A DNA stretch of 64,000 nucleotides, from contig OU612067.1 of NCBI GenBank assembly GCA_914767715.1, positions 2,108,001 through 2,172,000 of the forward strand, given 5' to 3'. How positions within the stretch are numbered: the first letter of the stretch is position 1; each line of letters begins with the position of its first letter. The notes beneath the pieces are model-generated. The model was not told where the DNA came from, ran no database searches, and worked only from the letters and a program-made list of their open reading frames with translations. This stretch comes from Membranipora membranacea (taxonomy: Eukaryota > Bryozoa > Gymnolaemata > Cheilostomatida > Membraniporidae). This document shows, in pieces, positions 55,701 through 64,000 of the stretch. The position numbers were made by a program, and so were the translations under genes.

Positions 55701-58136
55701 TAATATACTAGTATTGTATGTATGTATTGTATTGTACATTCAGGTTGTAAATATAATAAATGTAATGTTTGTTTGTATATATATACTAATATTACATATG
55801 TTATGCATGTAATATATATGAGACACATACATTTTTTATATATTAGTACTGTATTGCATGCTTCATATTATGTATACATGTACATGTTGTATATATATTA
55901 GTATTGTATGTATTGTATTTATATACAGGTACAGGAAGAATACAGGATATAGGTGACGGTAAAGGTGCTTATTATAATCTAAACATTCCACTAAAAGACG
56001 GTATATCTACTCAACAATATATTAAAATATTTAAAAGGTATGTAAACAATCTTGTTATTCATAATACCTGTAAGGTTAGTGCTTCTCTGATAGAGAAACT
56101 GCCACTATACATATTTGATAGATCATGTCCTTTCTAAAATTCTAAGAAATGTATGCGTTTTCAGGGATGAGCAAAAAATAGCTCTATTTTTAAGCAAATG
56201 GGAAGCGATTAGGCCTTGAACCGTACTTGAAGTTTAGATTGAAATAGTCAGAGATAGATTCTTGAGCCAAAAATATGCTTCAATGAGGCGGAAACATACA
56301 TGTAAGACCATTAAAAACTTCAAAGCATTTCCTCTAGAACTTTACAAAGTTAGCTGTTATCAGACATATCAAGTGTGACATGAGCATCCGGATTATTCCA
56401 GTGCAAAAACCCTGTGAACTATTGGTCTGCATCTTAATGTGGAAACAGATATGGTTTCTCTTTGACAGTTCCACATACATTTGAAAGAATGTCAAATTTT
56501 AATTGGAAACCTTGATCTGACAGGAGACATAAGCACAGCGTTCTCAAGACAGATGCTTAAATAAATGTCAACTTCAACACAATCTAAGCTTCAAGTACTC
56601 CCAGTGGGTTCGGATTTGAACCAATTTTACAGCTTATTAGCTGAAGAGGAATATCTACTATATGTACACTTTCACATGGACACTTCTATCATGTGTTTAT
56701 AACACAGCTAATATATCACTGCCTAATTGTGTATATTTCACAGTGTATATGAGATGGTAATGGAGACATATAACCCTCTATCTATAATATGTCAGTGTGG
56801 AGCTGACGGCCTGGCATACGATGAGATGGACTCCTTCAATCTAAGTAGTGAAGCTTATACAGAATGTCTCAAATTAATACTGGACTCCCGACTACCTACA
56901 CTTCTAGTCGGGGGAGGTAAGTCTAATACTACTACCATGAGCAAGGAATGACAAACTTTTGTGAGAAGGCAAATTGATGTATTTCCTTTGAAGTCTAATA
57001 CTGCTATGATGGAGGATGTGCTGATGAATCAGGGATGCAAACAAAATCAGGAATTTGCAACATTTTTATCCACGTCTTGTACGGGACAATGGACGTCTGT
57101 AGTCATTCAACGCTGACAAACTGTTGCCCACTAGGCTATAGGTCCGTTGTCATAAACCATCCTAATCATGTCACACAAGGCTCTAAATATCTGAAGTTAC
57201 CATCGCTGATCGGATGTTGATTCCAACAAAGTTTTTTATTAATTTTTAGTAGTGAATGTAAACTCCGAGTTTCTAGTTGGAAACCTCCATTATAAACGGC
57301 GGAGATTTAGATGATGTTTGAGATGTAGCATCATGCATATTTGACATGAAGTGTATTATTGTTGGAGGTATTTTCTCTGCTGATATATGTATATTTACAT
57401 GTGTCAGGTGGATATAACTATGTTAACACAAGTCGTACGTGGACAGAGCTTACTGCCTGCGCTCTCGGCATACAGATATCTAATGATATACCAACAGATA
57501 TAGAGGTATGAAGCATACTCTACTCCTGATGTAACTATTAATCTGTACACTACAGCCTTTCTACATTTGTAAAAAAACTCTCTACAGCCTTGTAGTTGGT
57601 GCTGTTGTAGAAGGAAACTAACTGATCTACAATGTGAGCTTTGTGAGATTTTGCTCGAGTATATATACGATCTTGTTGTTTTTCAATGACCGACCCATAA
57701 TGTCAGCTGTTAAAGACTACCCAAAGACTCTCATTGACTGCATTATGATGTCACAGTCACCAGGAAGTGTTTGTTCCTAGTATCGCACATCCGGGTGACT
57801 GTGAGATCATAATGCAGAGAATGAGAGTTACCTTCCCTTATGGACGGCACTCTTTCCACCATCAATAATTCTTGCCAAGTAGAGCATTGAATTTTTTACC
57901 ATGCAGATCTGACACAACTTTATCCTAAGTAACTGCCGAACATGCTGTGGGTGGGGTTTTTGACAATATTGTAGAGTGTTTATTACAATACTGGAGAGTT
58001 TTTGTTACAATGCTTGTAGAGTTTCATGGAGTACAAACCAGACTTTGAGTTAGCTGTACCATCAGGAAACAGGCCAGATGAGAATAAGGTATCAGATGTA
58101 GAATCTCTACTTCGTCTCGTCAAAGGTAAACTCTAG
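52757..58136 (+). CDS. HDAC8: Class I histone deacetylase, HDAC8-like
   Basis: Ten exons (52757-52837, 53246-53298, 53570-53709, 53981-54122, 54605-54717, 55390-55467, 55929-56037, 56744-56916, 57408-57505, 58020-58136) join in phase to 367 residues; human HDAC8 has 377. The zinc-dependent deacetylase residues are all present: the His pair in WCGGWHHAK (135, 136), zinc ligands D171 and H173 in VDLHHGDG and D260 in CGADG, and the transition-state tyrosine Y299 in GGGGYN. D94 (YGLGYD) corresponds to the substrate-gripping Asp101. M267 corresponds to Met274, which distinguishes HDAC8 from HDAC1-3. RAS at 27-29 keeps the site around the regulatory Ser39. HDAC8 removes acetyl groups from proteins such as cohesin SMC3. 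The C-terminus is short, without the long tail of HDAC1-3. Oddities: Y264 replaces a Gly conserved in class I, and RFEAAGF replaces the usual K-D/S-EASGF. Start is the first ATG, leaving a short N-terminus. Confidence 0.95.
54923..55090 (-). repeat. tRNA-derived SINE in HDAC8 intron 5
   Basis: On the minus strand GATGGCGCAATCGGTTAGCG (A box) is followed about 45 bases later by GTGGGTTTGAGTCCCAC (B box, T stem). A body rich in GGCCCCC and GGGTG follows. The acceptor stem does not pair, so it is not a working tRNA. Its body differs from the SINE at 12500-12720. Confidence 0.75.
55610..55925. repeat. TA-rich degenerate repeat in HDAC8 intron 6
   Basis: TATTAGTATTGTATGT-like words recur many times up to the branch/acceptor region of exon 7, giving a long AT-only stretch. 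Confidence 0.7.
57726..57830. repeat. Imperfect hairpin in HDAC8 intron 9
   Basis: ACTCTCATTGACTGCATTAT and following bases pair with a downstream complement ending in ATAATGCAGAGAATGAGAGT. Arms are about 35 bases with a few mismatches, around a 33-base loop. It is probably an old foldback insertion. Confidence 0.7.
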
Positions 58137-59550
58137 AGAATCGCATCAGAAACCATCCAAAGAGTTTAACTTAGAGGCTCATAGTTCCTCATGCATGAGG
58201 GTTTAGGATTGAGTTGGGTTGGTCTCCCCTCTCCTTACTCCACTCCCAGCTCCGCTTGTCCAACGCCTCTCTCCCCTCCCTCCCATTACCTTATATCTGT
58301 CTCAACTCCCATGTTATAGGCCCACCATATAAAACAATTTAGATTAAAACTATTGACTGTTTGGAAAAATGCATAAATGATCCATTATATTATTGCCATC
58401 CCACATCGTGGGAAGCAAGTTTTAGTACCTCAGTAGGGGACCCTTATATGCTTTGTATTACATGATCATTTGAAAAAGGCAAAATGGCCATCAATTCCAA
58501 TCAGGGGTTTGCAGGTAAAAAGAAAGATCCTTATTTATTGTCAGGATGTCTGGCAAGGATAGCTAAGCCCAAAGTGACGTCTCCTGACAGGTGACCTCTT
58601 CTGTCAGGTGACCTCTACTGACAGGTGCCCGTTGCTGACAGGTGACAGATGCTGACAGCCGATCGATGCTCAGGGTGACCTCTCCTGACAGGTGACCGAT
58701 GTGAGATATGTTATGTATATATATATGGGTGGTAGTACTGCTATCCTTTACAACAGTAACATTAGGTATAGTGCTTATGGTTTCAACAAGAACATAAGCA
58801 TATACAAAACTTAACACCTACTTGAGAAATTGTAATATTTTTACTTGTTCGACTGCATTTGCTAAAAGCTGGTAAGATTGAAGCTTTGAGTTCAGAATCA
58901 AGGCTGCAAATTGCCCTGATAAAAAATTATGTTTTTTTACAGTACATGTAGTTATATTTTTGAAGAATATCAGTGCTTAGCTCAGTCATTAATGTACAAG
59001 GCCTTACCAATTGATTTTACATTTTACATCATGTGCTAGCCACGTAATTAAAATATCAAAAATGAAGCTTTTACTTTCAATCAACCTGATATCCAAGGTT
59101 ATGTGGATCTGTTCAACTGAGGGTTCATCAGAGGGCCACCCGCTAGCTGACCTCAATTAACGTATTATTGAGATATTGGCTTGGTGTCAACTTTCAAGCA
59201 CATCGGACAATTAATCGGAAGATATAAAACTGATCTAAATCACGATCCCTTCTTCTCTTGCACCTGGAGTGCCAGATACGATTTGGGGGTGAATTAGAAT
59301 ATTTTCAAACTCTTAACAAGTTGAAAGATTGCCATCACCGTTTGCCATTTGGGACCAAACTCCTTGTTTTAGTTTAAGTCTATTTACTGCACCACCTTAT
59401 CTACTCCTAGGCTGATTCATCCACAATCATAATAATGGTTACACCCAATAGTTTGGAGTTGTCTTACCGGACCTGCACTGCAGTAACAGATAAGCGAGTC
59501 AATTGTTTGTATACAAATAAGATTAAGTAGTTTAGAGAGTATAAAACAAT
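58137..59550. other. Intergenic region HDAC8-ERMP1
   Basis: A degenerate 15-16-base tandem repeat based on CTGACAGGTGACC lies at about 58578-58700. The rest shows no gene. A TATAAAA sits only a few bases before the ERMP1 start codon, too close to act as its TATA box. Confidence 0.5.
58578..58700. repeat. 15-16-base degenerate minisatellite
   Basis: The core CTGACAGGTGACC recurs about eight times with substitutions and small spacing changes. Confidence 0.8.
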
Positions 59551-62500
59551 ATGGCAGCCTCCAGGCAAAGATTTGGGCTGAGCTCAGATCCAAGATTAAG
59601 CCCCAATAATCAGAATGTGAGGGCTAATTCAGACACTTCTGACACAGGGAGAGCTTCCCATGCAACAAGTCTTTCTGAACTGTTCTGGATTGTGCTCATA
59701 GCAGCTAGTATTATGATGTTTGTAGGCGTTGATTATAATTATCACTCTTTTCCAAAACCAATCCTTAGCCAAGATGTCCCTGCTGCAGCTCAAGCAAGCA
59801 CATTTATTGAATCAAATGCCAGAAAGTTTATGGATGACTTGTGCAAACATGGCACTAGGCACATGGGTAGCTATGCCAATGAAGTTCTAGCTGTTGAGGC
59901 CCTCAAAGAAGAGGTGAACAAGATCAAGAGTGAAGCAAATGGAGTGCATAAAATTGAGCTAGACGTTCAGCAACCAAAAGGCTGCTTTGACCTCAACTTT
60001 GTGGGGAACTTCACCAGCTGTTATGTCAATGTTAAGAATGTGTTAGTGAGGATTTCTCCTGCAGAGGGATTTAATTCTGCTCTTCTGGTTAACTGTCACT
60101 ATGACTCTGCTATCTCGAGCCCAGGTGAGTAAGAGAGACCATCTATCTAACCATTCAAACTGACTACCGGGGTAGTTACATATAGCTGCAATCCTCAAAA
60201 TCTGTGGGCTGCAGACACATAAGCCAGTAACATATGGTAACCATATAAACTTCATATTCCATGTTGATTGTAACGACCCATGTAAATATTATTGATACAT
60301 GGCGTAACCTCAGTCTCTAATCGTTTCCTTGTTGCAAGCTCTTTAACTCATTGTTGTAAGCATAAGATGATGAAAGGATAATATTGTGACAGTTGGTGAT
60401 GTGGTTAGTGATGTACTGCTGTGTCTGTAGGTGCCAGTGATGACCTGGTAAGCTGCGCCATTATCCTTGAGGTAATGAGAATTATAACTCAGTCGAGTGT
60501 CGCACTTAAACACGCCGTTATAATCAACTTTAACGGCGCGGAGGAGTCCACACGCCAGGTGATGTACATGTAGCGTGTAGTGTGGTCTTTCTCATATTTA
60601 TATTATAACCCACAGGTGCCAGTGATGACTTGGTTAGCTGTGCTATTATGTTGGAAGTGCTGAGAATAATATCCAAATCCCAAACGCCTCTCAAACATGC
60701 CATCATCATGAACTTCAACGGTGCTGAAGAAGCCGTTCTTCAGGTCAGCTTATTGAAACGATGTCAACATCTACTGCTAATTTCCATCAGTGGTGCCAGT
60801 TAAATTCTCTCTGTTTTTTCTCTTAAAAAGAGCGGTGACTTGATATCCCGACCAGCTGTGTGCTGCGTTTTGTGGGAATCCCCTCAAGTAAAGTAGTGAT
60901 ATTGACCTAGAGGGCTAGCTGAAAAACACTACATGATATGTATATAAGTAGTTTTCCTTTCATTTACACACTGTTCCCTCCCTACACTTTAATGTTAGCT
61001 CTTTTCCTGTAACACGCATGCCATCAGCTCATTAATGATTTTGGTTGCACATTCTGTAATCTTTCCTGTCACTTGTATAACAATTATTTCATTTTCCTCT
61101 CCGAAGCTGCCTTCGAAGATCAGGAGTCGTAACATCTATTGAATTGATCAGTCATATTGAGTGAAGGATAGAATATGATATGCTTACTATGACATAAGTC
61201 TGACTCGCTGTAAGTGCATTAGTGTATTAGACTATAACTATTTACGTTTATTGTTCCAGGCGGCTCACGGGTTTATTACACAACATTCCTGGGCTAAAGA
61301 GATTAAAGCTCTAGTTAATCTAGAAGCGGCAGGATCTGGAGGCAGGGAGATGGTGTTTCAGGCAGGTAAGATATCATAATCCTGTAATACGACAGAGCCA
61401 TACATACTTACATATCTCAGGCCTCTGACGAGGTATATGAATATCAAGGATTCGAGAGTTGGTTGATACAAATGTACACTAAGACATTCTCACTCGACAG
61501 GTCCGATAGGTCTGATAGGTCTTTGACAATGCTTACCAATATAAGCCATCTTATCTTATCTTAAATTGAACTAAATGCTTGACTCTCTCATGAAACATAC
61601 ATAGTCACAATCCTAACACAGCCGCCAGTATGTCATGTTGAGGATAATTGCTATTTATTTCAGGTCCTGAGAACCCATGGCTCATAGATACATATGCTAA
61701 ATCAGCTCCTCATCCATTCGCTTCTGTGATTGGTCAGGAGATATTTCAGAGTGGAGTTATCCCCTCTGATACAGACTTCAGGATATACAGAGATTATGGA
61801 AACTTACCGGGTAATTAATGATATAGATATAAAAGCCTTTCTGGCAGTGATTTCGAAACTCTCCATACATGATTAATACCATCAATCATGTAATACCATT
61901 TATCTCGTTCATCAATCATTTAGTACAATTAATTTGGCCATAGAGAGTCAGATTGAGCTTCCTACAAAAGAAGATACTCCAACACTAGCTATGTGATGAC
62001 GCTTTCTCGCTCTGTAACATGTGATTGTGTCTATATGTAGCGATGTCCGCAACGTGAGAATGCCAGGACTTGTGCAGTTTATGTATGTACAAATGAAAGA
62101 TATATGTATATATTCTGTCTTGTCTATTTGCAGGTATCGATATAGCGTATACATATAACGGATATCTGTATCACACTATATATGACAGTCCAGAGTATAT
62201 ACCACCTGGCTGTATACAAAGAGGAGGTAACTTATCATTCATATATACATATCTATACTCTGTATATGCTCTGTATACACTTTAAATAAACACTGTATAA
62301 TATATGAATCGCTCTGTCTGAGCCCTGTATACATCCTGTATACACCCTAAAAAGGCCCAGTATACAACTGTAGACCTTTGTAGGCGATGTAAGACTTTAT
62401 GTTCAACTGTTGAGCCCAGATAAAATAATCAATAAAACAATCAGATTCTTATTATGTTTATTAAGGCATCCTTGTCATACTAATGGTTTCAATAAAAGAT

Positions 62501-64000
62501 TTAGCCAATATGGCTGGCAGAGCTCAGCCAACTGCATCGATGGGGTTCAATAAGACTTTGCTACACACAATTTAGTGTGATTTCATCTGCCATGTTGAGG
62601 GTGGCCATCGCTGGCTAAATCTTAGATTGACTGAGAACTTACACAAAGGTAATGCGCGTAGGTAGTGCTGAAGGTAGTGGTTGTAGGTTATATGTGATTC
62701 TAACTCTCTCTCTACTTATTTTGTCTTTTGCCTTCACAGTCACTCTAAGTCTCCTCAGCATTACTTTTACATATTTATATTTGTAAAGGAGAGAATCTAT
62801 TAAATATAATTAGAGCTCTAGCTAACTCAGATAAGCTGGCTGATCCCGGAGAAGCTGCACTCGGTAAGATGGTATTCTTCGACCTCCTGGGACACATTAT
62901 GATATATTATCCACAGAGACTAGGAGAAATTATCAACATGGCCGTCATACTGGCTGTACTTTTAAACCTGAGCAGGAAAATCAGACAATTCAAACAACAA
63001 GGTAAGTAACTAACTGGAACCGGCCCTCCTTTTATCTGAAGAAGGATAACCCTCAATCAATGGTTAGTAGGCCTCTTTATATCTAAAGTTAAGCGTTTGT
63101 GGTCTTTTTGATATCTAGGTTTTTAAATGCTACCCGGGTGGACTGTAGTAGCATTTAGTTGTCAATGACATACCCTACCCATGTTGGTTGGGGTGTGGCT
63201 GATAGCAAAATGCAAATACCATCAAACCGGGCAACATTTTAGCGTTTAAACTACCTAATATTTTATGAGGGTTACACCTCAGATAAAGTTTTGTGATCCT
63301 CCTGGCATCGGTCTGCACACAACTTTATATATTGTAACCCTGACACTGACAGTAAGATCAAAGTAAGAAAGCTACAAACAACGGAGAGTCGTTCTCTCCT
63401 TGATAATCAGCTAATTTGGGTTGACAACTCTAACTTACAAAAATATGTCTATATTTTTGTTTTTATTTCTCAGGCCGAAGTGCTGGACTCTATCTCAAAC
63501 TAATCGGTGCTAGTTACACTATGCATGCTGCTGGATTTATAATAATGATCATAGTTAATATCTCCCTATCTCTGACTATCAGTCTAATACGACCTATGAC
63601 ATGGTTCACTTATAACTGGCTTACTGTACCGATGTTTATATTACCCGGAATAGCTACATGGATATTCACACATCAGCATGGCAAAGTTTTCTTCAACCAT
63701 CTATTTCAGGTTTGTCTCCTCATGAATACTCTCCTGTGTTAGGAGAGACTATATATTAGTAGTTATGTTGCTACATCGAAATTTGTCAAAGATTCTCTAT
63801 CATCACTTTATTCATTACCTCGACAGATTTATGCTTACGTTGTTCATGTCAATGTATATCTTCGATATTGTCATGTGTCATATAATTTTCAACTCATATC
63901 TATTTTTAGTTGGTGTCCGTATGGGATTTGGAGGTGATCTTTTTTGAAGCAGCTGTATTATTCTGGACTATATTACTTATTATATTAACTGCGTGCGGAG
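59551..64000 (+). CDS. ERMP1: ERMP1-like ER metallopeptidase (M28), 5' part
   Basis: Exons 59551-60124, one of 60431-60558 or 60616-60743, then 61260-61365, 61664-61810, 62134-62226, 62789-63001, 63474-63709 and 63910-64000 join in phase; the gene runs off the right edge. A cytosolic N-terminus is followed by a membrane anchor ([17 protein letters not shown]). The M28 zinc-aminopeptidase domain has NCHYDS (ligand H183), GASDD at 192-196, NGAEE with E229/E230 and [11 protein letters not shown]. It continues with [24 protein letters not shown] and YLYHTIYDS. Two membrane spans begin the multi-pass C-terminal part ([15 protein letters not shown] and after). This order and wording match vertebrate ERMP1/FXNA, an ER membrane peptidase linked to ovarian follicle organisation and ER stress handling. 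The first exon is long and contains the anchor; its ATG is the first in frame. The duplicated second exon is described separately. Confidence 0.93.
60431..60558 (+). CDS. ERMP1: ERMP1 exon 2a, alternative active-site exon
   Basis: It is bounded by TGTCTGTAG and CAG|GTGATG and is 128 bases, phase 1 to 0. It encodes [17 protein letters not shown]...[13 protein letters not shown]. It contains the bridging metal ligand (ASDD) and the catalytic/metal Glu pair (AEE). About 31 of 43 residues match exon 2b. Using both exons would shift the frame, so a transcript can hold only one. After the EE pair it has STRQ where 2b and vertebrate ERMP1 have xVLQ. Confidence 0.88.
60616..60743 (+). CDS. ERMP1: ERMP1 exon 2b, alternative active-site exon
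   Basis: It is bounded by ATAACCCACAG and CAG|GTCAGC, again 128 bases and phase 1 to 0. It encodes [17 protein letters not shown]...[13 protein letters not shown]. The ending AEEAVLQ followed by [11 protein letters not shown] is closest to the vertebrate form, so this is probably the ancestral version. Only 57 bases separate it from exon 2a. Confidence 0.9.

Noticed and set aside
56744-56916. Loss of a zinc ligand in HDAC8 (the AYDEM segment)
   Set aside because: On careful alignment the third zinc ligand is the Asp of GAD (residue 260), which is intact; the Tyr replaces a nearby Gly.
59538-59550. TATA box for ERMP1
   Set aside because: TATAAAA ends only a few bases before the start codon, leaving no room for a transcription start.
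60775-60800. Trace of a third ERMP1 exon 2 copy (GGTGCCAGT)
   Set aside because: Only nine bases match and no homology continues after them.

Overview
This is an AT-rich, intron-rich eukaryotic window. It comes from an animal, most likely an invertebrate. NUAK-type kinase, HAX1-like, HDAC8-like and ERMP1-like genes occur together. Their exons are mostly 50-250 bases with GT-AG introns of about 60 bases to 3 kb. The DNA between genes is full of simple repeats, foldback elements, tRNA-derived repeats and worn non-LTR retrotransposon pieces. I cannot fix the phylum from sequence alone. Gene models below were built by hand: each exon is bounded by AG/GT, exon phases were added up, and every complete model closes on a multiple of three. 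Layout: 1057-2199 (-) BTB-BACK gene fragment, running off the left side with no kelch repeats seen. 5472-8462 (-) complete GT31 beta-1,3-glycosyltransferase (363 aa), with a decayed second copy of its last exon downstream and a hAT-like element in one intron. 11826-14103 (-) complete RANGRF/MOG1 (186 aa). 14636-19490 (+) complete HAX1-like gene (251 aa), head to head with RANGRF across 532 bases. 19.5-31.4 kb is gene-poor, with a 20-base minisatellite, a 398-base tandem duplication and a few unassigned candidate exons. 31370-37138 (-) complete NUAK/AMPK-related kinase (448 aa). 37.1-52.8 kb is gene-poor, with a LINE fragment, hairpin insertions and MITEs. 52757-58136 (+) complete HDAC8-like deacetylase (367 aa). 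59551-64000 (+) 5' part of an ERMP1-like ER metallopeptidase, cut by the right edge. The genes do not form one pathway. They are ordinary cellular genes: Golgi glycosylation, Ran-dependent nuclear transport, mitochondrial/apoptotic regulation, LKB1-NUAK signalling, lysine deacetylation and ER proteolysis. The strongest unusual signal is in ERMP1. Two adjacent exons of exactly 128 bases, about 72% identical in protein, each encode the same active-site block. They are separated by only 57 bases, as expected of mutually exclusive exons giving two active-site versions of one M28 peptidase. Other notable signals are a 79-base near-perfect hairpin inserted with a 9-base target duplication, a foldback transposon family present twice with different 5-base target duplications, and the RANGRF-HAX1 divergent pair. 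I found no CRISPR array, operon or bacterial-type system.
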